NCBI GenBank assembly: GCA_934162125.1 | Contig: CAKPHU010000001.1 | Location: 232,717-296,716 of the forward strand | DNA length: 64,000 nt | DNA from: an uncultured Bacilli bacterium | GTDB taxonomy: Bacteria > Bacillota_I > Bacilli_A > RF39 > UBA660 | Direction of reading: 5' to 3' | Shown here: piece after piece, positions 53,944 to 61,083 of the stretch | How the letters are laid out: every line of letters begins with the position of its first letter | Numbering within the stretch: position 1 is the first letter of the stretch | Notes under the pieces: model-generated | What the model was told of the DNA's origin: nothing | The model's database searches: none | What the model saw: only the letters and a program-made list of their open reading frames with translations | Position numbers and translations under genes: made by a program

Positions 53944-53982
53944 TTTCTCTCTCCTTCACAATCCCAATTTACCATATTTTGG

Positions 53983-54017
53983 AAAAAAGTGGGAGCAATT
54001 GCTAATTGCCCCCACCA
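53983..54017 (-). terminator. Terminator after the XRE regulator gene
   Basis: Minus-strand stem GTGGGGGCAATT/AATTGCTCCCAC with a three-base loop followed by six T. Confidence 0.85.
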
Positions 54018-54058
54018 TTTTTTTGGTTGTTTTTAAATTGTTAAAGTCGATTTTTTCC

Positions 54059-54820
54059 TTATTCTGCCGATGTATAATACTTCTCATGTAATAAATTACT
54101 ATTAGAAAAATCTTTTAAAAAATTTAACTTTACATTGATAGTTTCTGTATCATTATAGGTTACTTCCATATATAAATGATTTATTTTTTTGGTATTAAAA
54201 TACTCATTGTAACCTGGTACATCACTTACTAAAATATTAGTTTGATTATCTTCATAAATAACCTTTTTATTTTCATTCTTTCCTACATAGTAAATTCTAA
54301 TTTTATTTATATTCATATTTGGTGCATATATTAATTCACCTAATCTAAAATAAGTTTTATCTTTTGTAGTAACTAATATTCCATTATTTACATAAAAGTT
54401 ATTAGCTTTAGCAGAGACTTTATAAACTTTTATAGTATTGTAAGATGTAAAGAAATAGTAAGAGAAGAATATTAGAAGTAAAAGTGTAATAATTGTTACT
54501 GAAAAAGTTGTTATTATTTTTAATTTTCTTCTTTTTGTATTATTATCATCTAACATGTGTAACATTACTTTTTGAAGTTCATCTTTTTTCTCTTTTGTTT
54601 CTTTAGTACTTCTTTCACCTAATAATAATTCATTAATACTTACATCAAATATTTTACTTAAAATTAGTAATGTGGAAGAATCAGGTATAGATTTTCCTTG
54701 CTCCCAATTACTTACTGCCTGTCTACTGATAGGTATCATCGAAGATAAATCATTTTGACTTATGCCTTTTTTAGTTCTTAATTCATAAATAAATCTACCA
54801 ATTTTATTTTGATCTAACAT
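54059..54820 (-). CDS. Membrane-anchored XRE-family regulator
   Basis: A 253-residue protein with an N-terminal XRE/HTH_3 domain (KGISQNDLSSMIPISRQAVS, residues ~15-65), a linker, one transmembrane helix (about 101-123) and an outer domain of ~125 residues rich in beta strands. DNA binding inside and a sensor domain outside suggest a one-component regulator that reads an envelope signal. Target unknown; the next secreted gene lies downstream on the same strand. Confidence 0.8.
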   Translation of the reverse strand: MLDQNKIGRFIYELRTKKGISQNDLSSMIPISRQAVSNWEQGKSIPDSSTLLILSKIFDVSINELLLGERSTKETKEKKDELQKVMLHMLDDNNTKRRKLKIITTFSVTIITLLLLIFFSYYFFTSYNTIKVYKVSAKANNFYVNNGILVTTKDKTYFRLGELIYAPNMNINKIRIYYVGKNENKKVIYEDNQTNILVSDVPGYNEYFNTKKINHLYMEVTYNDTETINVKLNFLKDFSNSNLLHEKYYTSAE

Positions 54821-54872
54821 TTACTCTCACCGAAAAACATTATAATAAAATTTTTTGTATTTTTCAACAATT

Positions 54873-54893
54873 GAAAAAGAGCTTGCGCTCTTA
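54873..54893 (-). terminator. Terminator after the M29 aminopeptidase gene
   Basis: Minus-strand stem AAGAGC/GCTCTT with a GCAA loop followed by a T run. Confidence 0.8.
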
Positions 54894-55994
54894 TTCATAA
54901 TTTAGTTGTTTTAAATTGTCTAGAACAAACTTACCATCTTTACGAATTAGAACATCATCAAAATAAATCTCTCCGCCACCAAAATCTTCTCTTTGGATTA
55001 ATACCATATCCCAATGAACACTTGACTTATTGCCATTGTCACAATCAGCATATGAATCGCCTGGCGTAAAATGAAGGCTTCCTAAAATTTTCTCATCATA
55101 TAAGATATCACCCATTGGATATAATATTTTTGGATTAAATCCTAATGAGAACTCTCCTACATAACGAGCTCCCTCATCTGTATCAAAAATTTCATTTAAT
55201 TTTTCATCATCCTCATCACAAGTCGCTTTAACTATTTTACCGTTTTCAAATGTTAAAGATACATGATGATATACACTACCTTGATATGGGCTTGGTGTAT
55301 TGTAAGTTATAGTACCATTGATAGAATCTCTTACTGGTGCTGTATATAATTCTCCATCTGGAATGTTTTTTTCACCAGTACAAGGAATAGCTGGTAAACC
55401 TTTAATTGAAAAAGTTATATCTGTATTTGGAGCAACAATACGTACTTTGTCAGTTGCTTCCATTAATTCTTTTAATGGTTTAATATCTTCACTCATTTTT
55501 TGATAATCAACAGTCATGACATCAAGAGCAAATTCGTTAAAATCTGAAGTTGGCATTTTAGCTTTGTAAGCATCGATTGGAGATGGATAATTTAAAAGTA
55601 CCCACTCTCTTTCATTAACTCTTACATCACGCGCAGCCTTAGTTGCTTCTCCTAATTTGATACGCATTTCTTTTGGAAAATTTTTTGATTCATAGTCGTT
55701 GTATGTGTAATTGATGTGGATAAATGCATCATAGTTTTCTACTTCGAACTCTTTTCTTTTCTTTATAAGTTCAATTCTCTCTGCTGTGTTAGTGTCGGCA
55801 AGTAAGCAAGCTAGTTTAGAATCATACATGTCCAAAGACATTATAGCTCCTACTTTTTTACCTTCCTTTATTAATTCTTCTACTAAAGGAGACGCCTCTT
55901 TAGTAAAATCTATTAGCACTTTGCTGTTCTCTTTCAGATGAAGAGAATAGTTTATGATAGTATGTGCTAGTGTGTTTAGTTTTTGTGTATTCAT
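54891..55994 (-). CDS. M29-family metal aminopeptidase (AmpS-like)
   Basis: A 367-residue cytoplasmic aminopeptidase. Family segments are present: TGEKNIPDGELYTAP with metal-binding Glu, RYVGEFSLGFNP, and the C-terminal SLHFTPGDSY ... GNKSSVHWDMVLIQ. M29 enzymes (AmpS, AmpT) release N-terminal residues using two metal ions. Length is slightly shorter than the usual ~410. Monocistronic, with its own terminator. Confidence 0.9.
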   Translation of the reverse strand: MNTQKLNTLAHTIINYSLHLKENSKVLIDFTKEASPLVEELIKEGKKVGAIMSLDMYDSKLACLLADTNTAERIELIKKRKEFEVENYDAFIHINYTYNDYESKNFPKEMRIKLGEATKAARDVRVNEREWVLLNYPSPIDAYKAKMPTSDFNEFALDVMTVDYQKMSEDIKPLKELMEATDKVRIVAPNTDITFSIKGLPAIPCTGEKNIPDGELYTAPVRDSINGTITYNTPSPYQGSVYHHVSLTFENGKIVKATCDEDDEKLNEIFDTDEGARYVGEFSLGFNPKILYPMGDILYDEKILGSLHFTPGDSYADCDNGNKSSVHWDMVLIQREDFGGGEIYFDDVLIRKDGKFVLDNLKQLNYE

Positions 55995-56127
55995 TTTTTC
56001 ACCTATCCTTCAATTGATATTATATCAAATATTTATTTAAATATGTACCATTTATGAAATAAAATTCATATTAAAAGCTCCAGTCAGCTCCTAAAGCTTT
56101 ATCCTATTTATATAGGCGATGTCACAA

Positions 56128-56154
56128 ACTAATAATTTGAGAGTACATATATTA
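56128..56154 (+). promoter_or_regulatory. Candidate sigma-K-type promoter
   Basis: AC (56128-56129), 16 bases, CATATATTA (56146-56154) fits AC-N16-CATANNNTA. The predicted start would fall at the ribosome site, leaving a very short leader, so confidence is low. Confidence 0.3.
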
Positions 56155-56173
56155 AAGTAAAGGAGGTACGAAT

Positions 56174-56455
56174 ATGTATCCATATGATTATAATACTTTA
56201 AGAGGAAATAACGAGAATTATCCTGTTACTTATACAGAAGATGGTGAAAGATTTTTCTGGGCACCTTTTGTAGTTGGTGGACTTGCTGGTACAGCATTGG
56301 GTTATGGTATAGCAAATAATAATCAACTTAATAATGGTAATGGTGGCAATAATGGTATGCCTTGCTGTGGTGGCTATTATTACTATCCTGTTCCACAAGG
56401 AAATTATTACCCTAATCCTAATGGTTTTAATAACTTTAATAATTTCTACTATTAA
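56174..56455 (+). CDS. Small Gly/Asn/Tyr-rich coat-like protein
   Basis: A 93-residue protein: polar N-terminus, one short hydrophobic segment (FFWAPFVVGGLAGTALGYG, ~28-46), then a tail of Asn, Gly and Tyr with CC (NGMPCCGGYYYYPVPQG). Such Gly/Tyr/Asn tails are typical of spore coat or exosporium proteins in Bacilli. A strong AAAGGAGG precedes the ATG and a hairpin follows the stop. No family name is secure. Confidence 0.6.
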   Translation: MYPYDYNTLRGNNENYPVTYTEDGERFFWAPFVVGGLAGTALGYGIANNNQLNNGNGGNNGMPCCGGYYYYPVPQGNYYPNPNGFNNFNNFYY

Positions 56456-56475
56456 AAGTCGCAAGACTTTTTTAT
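56454..56475 (+). terminator. Terminator after the coat-like gene
   Basis: Stem AAAAGTC/GACTTTT with GCAA loop followed by T run. Confidence 0.75.
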
Positions 56476-56484
56476 TTTTGTTTT

Positions 56485-57711
56485 TTACTTGTTAGGAAGA
56501 GTTATAGTTACTTTAGTTCCTTCTCCTAATTTAGAGTCATATTTCATAGTACCTTTATGAAGTTCAACTATTTCTTTAGATAGAACGACTCCTAAGCCTG
56601 AACCTATACTTTTAGTTGTATAAAACATATCATAAATTTTAGCTAATGTTTCTTTAGACATACCTATTCCATTATCTTTAACAATTATTTTGCAACAATT
56701 ATTATATTCTTTTAGCTCTACTTTTATTTCTAATGGTTCTTCCTCTTTTCTTGCTTCTATTGCATTCTTTAAAACATTGACTAGCACTTGTTTCATTCGG
56801 TTGTAGTCAAGTGATACATAAATTTCATCTTTTGATGTTAGAGATATTTTAGCATTATATTTGTTAAGAAGTGGTCTTACAACATCTATTATTTCTTCAG
56901 TAAATATTTTTAAATCTACTTCTTCTTTGTTAATAGTAGTTGCTTTTCCTAATGTGCTAAAATCATTTATAACAAGTAGAGCGCGATCAATCTCTTCAGA
57001 AATAATTGGAATGTAAGACTCTGCTGATGACATACCATTTTTATTAATTATTTCGATGTAACCTTTACATACTGTAATTGGATTCTTTAATTCATGTGTT
57101 AATTTAGAAAGAGATTCATAAAGTCTCCTTTCTCTTTTATTTTCTGATATAGCATTACTTAGATTAGCAATTTCTTCACCTTTTCTAAATAAGAAAAGAC
57201 TTAGATATGTAAATATAATAAAAGTAATGATTGAGAATGAAATACAAGAAATATTATTTATAAAACTACCATGTGGATTAACATTATAGAAAACTAGAAA
57301 TGAAATAAGAAATGATTTTAAGGCAACAAATACATTTATGAGAGTTTCTTTATTTTCTATTTTTAGATAAAGTATATAGTAAATTATATATTCTATGCAT
57401 AACAATGATAGTGGCAAAGAACCATAATAATAGTAGCATAAGACTATTATTACCGAGATCATAATTGCTGTTTTATTTTTCTTTTTGATGAAAGCTAAAA
57501 GCAATGGAATATTATAAAATAATAGACAGTATAAAGATTTTGTAGGAACAAATTTGATCATTAAAAATAATGATGTTAAAAGTGAAAACTCCAAAAATAA
57601 ATTTTTAATTTTAAAATCCATATTGGTAGCATAAGCAATGTAGATAAGATAGCAAGCAATTGGGAATGCAAGATAAACTCCTATGATAAGTATATTTTCA
57701 AAAATTGACAT
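56485..57711 (-). CDS. KinB-like orphan sensor histidine kinase
   Basis: A 408-residue membrane kinase. About six N-terminal helices (1-175) without a large outer sensor domain are followed by a short linker, the HisKA phospho-acceptor (LSKLTHELKNPITVCKGYIE, His near 204) and the ATPase domain: N box LVNVLKNAIEA, G1 VKDNGIGM, G2 GSGLGVVLSKEI. This layout is that of KinB, a Spo0F/Spo0A phosphorelay kinase. No response regulator is adjacent. Two Spo0A boxes overlap its promoter, which supports a sporulation role. AGGTGTCG precedes the ATG. Confidence 0.85.
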   Translation of the reverse strand: MSIFENILIIGVYLAFPIACYLIYIAYATNMDFKIKNLFLEFSLLTSLFLMIKFVPTKSLYCLLFYNIPLLLAFIKKKNKTAIMISVIIVLCYYYYGSLPLSLLCIEYIIYYILYLKIENKETLINVFVALKSFLISFLVFYNVNPHGSFINNISCISFSIITFIIFTYLSLFLFRKGEEIANLSNAISENKRERRLYESLSKLTHELKNPITVCKGYIEIINKNGMSSAESYIPIISEEIDRALLVINDFSTLGKATTINKEEVDLKIFTEEIIDVVRPLLNKYNAKISLTSKDEIYVSLDYNRMKQVLVNVLKNAIEARKEEEPLEIKVELKEYNNCCKIIVKDNGIGMSKETLAKIYDMFYTTKSIGSGLGVVLSKEIVELHKGTMKYDSKLGEGTKVTITLPNK

Positions 57712-57726
57712 ATAACGACACCTCTA

Positions 57727-57765
57727 TTTATAGAGTACCACTTTGTTTTGTCGAAATTTGTCGAA
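57727..57765 (-). promoter_or_regulatory. Promoter of the kinase gene with two Spo0A boxes
   Basis: Minus-strand TCGACA (57754-57749), 16 bases, TATAAA (57732-57727). On the plus strand two perfect 0A boxes TGTCGAA lie at 57749-57755 and 57759-57765, spaced 10 bases, one overlapping the -35. The same geometry (0A box over -35) is known at Spo0A-activated sigma-A promoters such as spoIIG. Control by Spo0A is inferred. Confidence 0.7.
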
Positions 57766-57768
57766 TTA

Positions 57769-57794
57769 TGAAAAAAATGACAAAAATGTCATTT
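57769..57794 (-). terminator. Terminator after the EIIB-like gene
   Basis: Minus-strand stem AAATGACA/TGTCATTT with a four-base loop followed by seven T, overlapping the gene end. Confidence 0.8.
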
Positions 57795-58094
57795 TAATTC
57801 ATCAATATATTTTTTTAATTGCTTAGAATCAGGTCCTAATATGATTTTTAGTTGATTATCTATTTCAACAATACCTTTAGCACCTAACTTTTGAATGCCT
57901 TCTTTATTAGCTTTACTAACATCTTTTAATGTTGCTTTAAATCTAGACATATTTGTTTCAGTACTGATGATATTTTCTTTACCACCTAAGTATTCAACTA
58001 ATTTATTAAAATCTAATTCAGCATCTTTTTTATTAGCTTTTAAGATTGCTAATAAAATTATTATTAAGACTAGTGCTATTATAACATATTCCAT
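57789..58094 (-). CDS. Membrane-tethered PTS EIIB-like domain without the active cysteine
   Basis: A 101-residue protein with an N-terminal transmembrane helix (MEYVIIALVLIIILLAIL) and a glucose-family EIIB fold: VEYLGGKENIISTETNMSRF, ATLKDVSKANKEGIQKLGAK, VEIDNQLKIILGPDSKQL. Where EIIB has the phosphorylated Cys (DACATRLR), this reads TNMSRF, so no Cys is present. It cannot take phosphate from HPr/EIIA in the usual way and may be a regulatory or structural derivative. Start ATG at 58094 with GGTGAT; upstream ATG at 58106 is inside the ribosome site. Confidence 0.75.
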   Translation of the reverse strand: MEYVIIALVLIIILLAILKANKKDAELDFNKLVEYLGGKENIISTETNMSRFKATLKDVSKANKEGIQKLGAKGIVEIDNQLKIILGPDSKQLKKYIDELK

Positions 58095-58139
58095 TTTAAT
58101 CACCATTATTATTATATACTATTAAATTTAAAAAATAAA

Positions 58140-58168
58140 GATATTTATTATTTACGAAGACATAGAAT
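58140..58168 (+). promoter_or_regulatory. Candidate sigma-E-type promoter for the coat gene pair
   Basis: GATATT (58140-58145), 15 bases, CATAGAAT (58161-58168) resembles the mother-cell sigma-E pattern (ATATT, then CATAcAAT). The distance to the first coat gene ATG is about 70 bases. Confidence 0.45.
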
Positions 58169-58243
58169 AATATAGGTATTTATAAACACATAAATAGAAG
58201 TTTTGAATACTTTATATTAGAAATAGATAAAGAGGTGGAGATT

Positions 58244-58627
58244 ATGGCTTTTAATCGTTGTATTAAAAATTTATTAAAACTTATCGCGATGCTACAAGAT
58301 AATTCAGTAAATAATCATGTATTAGAAAATGGATGCACTAAGCCATTCTTAGGACCTAATGCAACATGTATTTGTTATAATACGAGAGTTATTAATTTAT
58401 ATAATAAAAATGGTAATTTATTTAGTGCTAATTATGTTGATAGTAATAATGTTAGTCAAAGTAGTTCTTTATTTAGAGTGCAGACAGTAAATGATGATAC
58501 AGTTAATTTATTGATACTTAGAGAAGATAATGGTACTTACTATTCTACTAATACTTTTATAACTGTTAAGATTGGCTGTATTTGTGCTATTAAATGTGTA
58601 ATTGATACAACTGTGGAATTTGGATAG
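58244..58627 (+). CDS. CotY/CotZ-family spore coat protein A
   Basis: A 127-residue Cys-rich protein. The CotZ-type pattern is visible: GCTKPFLGPNATCICYNTRV, SSSLFRVQTVNDDTVNLLIL, and TVKIGCICAIKCVIDTTVEF. CotY/CotZ proteins form the crosslinked outer crust of the spore coat. The start is the ATG at 58244 with GAGGTGG, rather than the GTG at 58235. It is followed 16 bases later by a paralogue. Confidence 0.78.
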   Translation: MAFNRCIKNLLKLIAMLQDNSVNNHVLENGCTKPFLGPNATCICYNTRVINLYNKNGNLFSANYVDSNNVSQSSSLFRVQTVNDDTVNLLILREDNGTYYSTNTFITVKIGCICAIKCVIDTTVEFG

Positions 58628-58643
58628 AAAGGAGGGAGATAAA

Positions 58644-59045
58644 ATGGGTTGTGAAGAAAGAGAAAGAAGTTGTGGATGCCTTGGTGAATTATTAAAGAAG
58701 ATTTTACTATTACAAAAACAAGATTTTGACAATGAAAGTTATTCAGGTTGTGATAAACCTTTTTTAGGACCTGTATGTACTAGTGTTTGCTATAATACAA
58801 GACCATTAATGCTATATAATTGCTGTACTGGTAATCCTTGGAGTTTTACTTATACTTTAAATGGTGTAACTAGTGAATCAAATGTATTTAGAATTGAAGC
58901 ACTTGATGAATGCTGCTGTACTTGCAGAATACTTTATTTAAATAATGAAGGTAATTACGCTGGTACTAATGAATTCTTTACATTGGACTTAAATTGCTGT
59001 GGTGCTGTTAAATGTTTAAATGATACTTATATAGATTTATGCTAG
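58644..59045 (+). CDS. CotY/CotZ-family spore coat protein B
   Basis: A 133-residue paralogue with many Cys. Hallmarks: GCDKPFLGPVCTSVCYNTRP, SNVFRIEALDECCCTCRILY, FFTLDLNCCGAVKCLNDTYI. The match to the CotZ pattern is stronger than in its neighbour. Start ATG at 58644 with AAAGGAGGG. The two tandem genes end in a common terminator. They show the organism encodes a structured spore coat. Confidence 0.85.
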   Translation: MGCEERERSCGCLGELLKKILLLQKQDFDNESYSGCDKPFLGPVCTSVCYNTRPLMLYNCCTGNPWSFTYTLNGVTSESNVFRIEALDECCCTCRILYLNNEGNYAGTNEFFTLDLNCCGAVKCLNDTYIDLC

Positions 59046-59054
59046 TATAATATG

Positions 59055-59093
59055 AAAAAGAGATTGCATTTGTGGTAAGTGCAATCTTTTTTT
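59055..59093 (+). terminator. Terminator after the coat gene pair
   Basis: Stem AGATTGCA/TGCAATCT with a long loop followed by seven T. Confidence 0.8.
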
Positions 59094-59107
59094 ATGATTT
59101 TTTAAAC

Positions 59108-59416
59108 TTAGTTTTCATCTTTAATTTTTAGAGATGTAATGTTTGTTAGAGGTATTATTTCATTATCTAGAGTTATAATATTATTAGATGTTTTAGCGAC
59201 TAAAGAGGTATCATATACTTTAGTAGGTGTTTCTATTAAGACAGGGATGTTGTAAGAATAACCTACTCCACTAAAGATCTTATCAAGGGTGGTTTCTATT
59301 GATTGGTTATCTTCTTTTTGAGGTTGTGGCATGTCGTCTTTTAAATAACAGACATTTTTATTGTTTTTAATGGTTTTATTAATATTATTTTGATAAATTT
59401 TAGGTAGTTTTTTCAT
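59108..59416 (-). CDS. Hypothetical protein next to coat genes
   Basis: A 102-residue protein: a Lys/Asn-rich N-terminal 40 residues, then a small beta-rich domain (YDTSLVAKTSNNIITLDNEI, PLTNITSLKIK) with the strand pattern of Sm/Hfq-like or SH3-like folds. No known family. A CATAAAAT element typical of mother-cell sigma-E -10 boxes lies upstream but no good -35 is seen. Convergent with the coat pair. Confidence 0.5.
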   Translation of the reverse strand: MKKLPKIYQNNINKTIKNNKNVCYLKDDMPQPQKEDNQSIETTLDKIFSGVGYSYNIPVLIETPTKVYDTSLVAKTSNNIITLDNEIIPLTNITSLKIKDEN

Positions 59417-59501
59417 AAAATTTCTCCTTTATATATTTTATGAAAATAGTATTTAAAACTTACCTCTTTTTGATATAATATTAGGGAAAGGTTTTGATAT
59501 A

Positions 59502-60629
59502 GTGACGAAGGATAAGATTAATTTAAAGATAATTATACCTATTTTTTTGATGGCAATTATAAGTGTTGTGACTATTTATAGTGCAATGAGTTACACTTCA
59601 CCTACTTTGGGTAATTTAGCTTTAAAACAATTTATATGGTATTTAGTGGGTGGCGTACTGGTGTTCATTTTGATAAAGTTGAAAAATGAGTATTTATATA
59701 GGCACACATGGTTTTTGTATATTTTTGGAAATTTATTGTTGCTTGGGCTTTTATTTTTTGCAGAACCTGTCAATAACAGTAGATGTTGGTATATAATACC
59801 GGGAGTTGGTAGTATTCAGCCTTCGGAATTTATGAAGATATTTATTATGTTGACATTGGCAACTATGATTCATAATTTTAGAAATGATTATGATAGCCCG
59901 ACTGTGAAGGATGAATTTATTTTTATTCTTAAAACTTTGGGTATTGTGTTGATTCCTTCGGTGTTGACGTTTTTGGAGCCTGATACAGGGTCAGTAATTA
60001 TTTATTTTATTATTTATATTTCAATGATGTTTGCTTCAGGTATTAGAATTGGTTGGTTTATAATGGCTATATCTGTCGTGGGAGTTATTTTAGGTACGAC
60101 GTTATTTCTTTATTTTAGAGAGGAAGATTTATTTATAAAGATATTTGGAACATCTATTTTTTATAGATTGGATAGATTGTTCGATTGGAGGGCTGGTTCA
60201 GGGTTACAACTTGAGAATGCTATGGCGGCAATTGGTTCGGCAGGGTTGTTTGGACATGGCTTTAATAAGACGCCTGTGTATTTTCCAGAGTCAGCAACGG
60301 ACTTTATATTTGCCGTGTTTGCTTCTAATTTTGGGCTAGTTGGAGTTATTTTGTTATTGGCAATTATTATCTTTTTTGATGTTAGTATTATTTTGTTGAC
60401 TAGAAGAAAGATTGTAGATACTGATAAGTATGTATTGGCTGGTATTATTGGAATGTTGTTATTTCAACAGATACAAAATATTGGTATGACAGTTGGACTT
60501 TTACCGATTACAGGAATTACACTACCTTTTATTTCATATGGTGGTAGTAGTTTGTTATCATATATGTTATTGGCTGGAGTACTTATAAATATCTCTATGG
60601 AGAAGGCAAAAAGTTATAGGTTTAGGTAG
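59502..60629 (+). CDS. rodA: SEDS glycosyltransferase, RodA type
   Basis: A 375-residue ten-helix SEDS protein. Family motifs: GSIQPSEFMKIFIMLTLA, FLEPDTGSVIIY, AAIGSAGLFGHGFNKTP, TDFIFAVFASNFGLVG and GITLPFISYGGSSLLSYM. It polymerises lateral wall peptidoglycan with a class B PBP. GTG start, with GGGAAAGG upstream. The SPESATDFIFAV-type region and gene context favour RodA over FtsW; the second SEDS protein is at 21337-22488. Confidence 0.85.
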   Translation: MTKDKINLKIIIPIFLMAIISVVTIYSAMSYTSPTLGNLALKQFIWYLVGGVLVFILIKLKNEYLYRHTWFLYIFGNLLLLGLLFFAEPVNNSRCWYIIPGVGSIQPSEFMKIFIMLTLATMIHNFRNDYDSPTVKDEFIFILKTLGIVLIPSVLTFLEPDTGSVIIYFIIYISMMFASGIRIGWFIMAISVVGVILGTTLFLYFREEDLFIKIFGTSIFYRLDRLFDWRAGSGLQLENAMAAIGSAGLFGHGFNKTPVYFPESATDFIFAVFASNFGLVGVILLLAIIIFFDVSIILLTRRKIVDTDKYVLAGIIGMLLFQQIQNIGMTVGLLPITGITLPFISYGGSSLLSYMLLAGVLINISMEKAKSYRFR

Positions 60630-60687
60630 AATTGGAAAAAATTGGAAATTGTATTTAGAAGTTAAATTTTAGATTATATTTGAACAA

Positions 60688-60730
60688 AGAAAAAGTATCA
60701 AACTTGATTGGTTTGATACTTATTTTTTTA
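60688..60730. terminator. Bidirectional terminator between rodA and the T7SS-like cassette
   Basis: Perfect eleven-base stem AAGTATCAAAC/GTTTGATACTT with a seven-base loop and T runs both ways. Confidence 0.88.
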
Positions 60731-61060
60731 GTTTAGTTCATTTGCTTCATATTTTTGTTTATATTTTTCGTAGTTGGCATTTAGGATTCCAACAAATTCT
60801 TTTTCTTTTTCTGTTTCATATCCTAAGTGGCAAATTGTTTCAATTTGATCATGATTGAAAGCACATGCTAAGTTACTATCTAAGATTCCTTCTGGGTATG
60901 TGCATCCACCATATTCATACATCTTGCGTTCAGGTTTTACTGCTTTGCCATCTACTATTTGGATGTTTGTTGGGAAGATGCAATAACTTGTTATCATTAC
61001 CTCTTTCTTTCCACCCTTTAGTAGAACTACTGAACCTATTGGTAAAAATCTTTCTTTCAT
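60728..61060 (-). CDS. DUF4176 protein, copy A (T7SS-associated)
   Basis: A 110-residue protein opening with FLPIGSVVLLKGGKKEVMIT, the DUF4176 signature, with YGGCTYPEGIL and FNHDQIETICHLGY following. DUF4176 proteins are small cytoplasmic proteins found beside WXG100/LXG substrates of type VII secretion in Firmicutes; role unknown. The first 98 residues are identical to copy B (63081-63416) although the DNA differs at about two dozen positions. It follows its partner gene by 23 bases. AAAGGAGAAAAG precedes the ATG. Confidence 0.8.
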   Translation of the reverse strand: MKERFLPIGSVVLLKGGKKEVMITSYCIFPTNIQIVDGKAVKPERKMYEYGGCTYPEGILDSNLACAFNHDQIETICHLGYETEKEKEFVGILNANYEKYKQKYEANELN

Positions 61061-61083
61061 TTTACTTTTCTCCTTTCAAAATC

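Noticed and set aside
56198..56464. Minus-strand frame of 88 codons opposite the coat-like gene
   Set aside because: It is the shadow of a low-complexity Asn/Gly/Tyr gene that has its own ribosome site and terminator.
59417..59445. CATAAAAT as a sigma-E promoter for the gene at 59108-59416
   Set aside because: The -10 fits but no ATATT-like -35 lies at the right distance and the leader would be very short.
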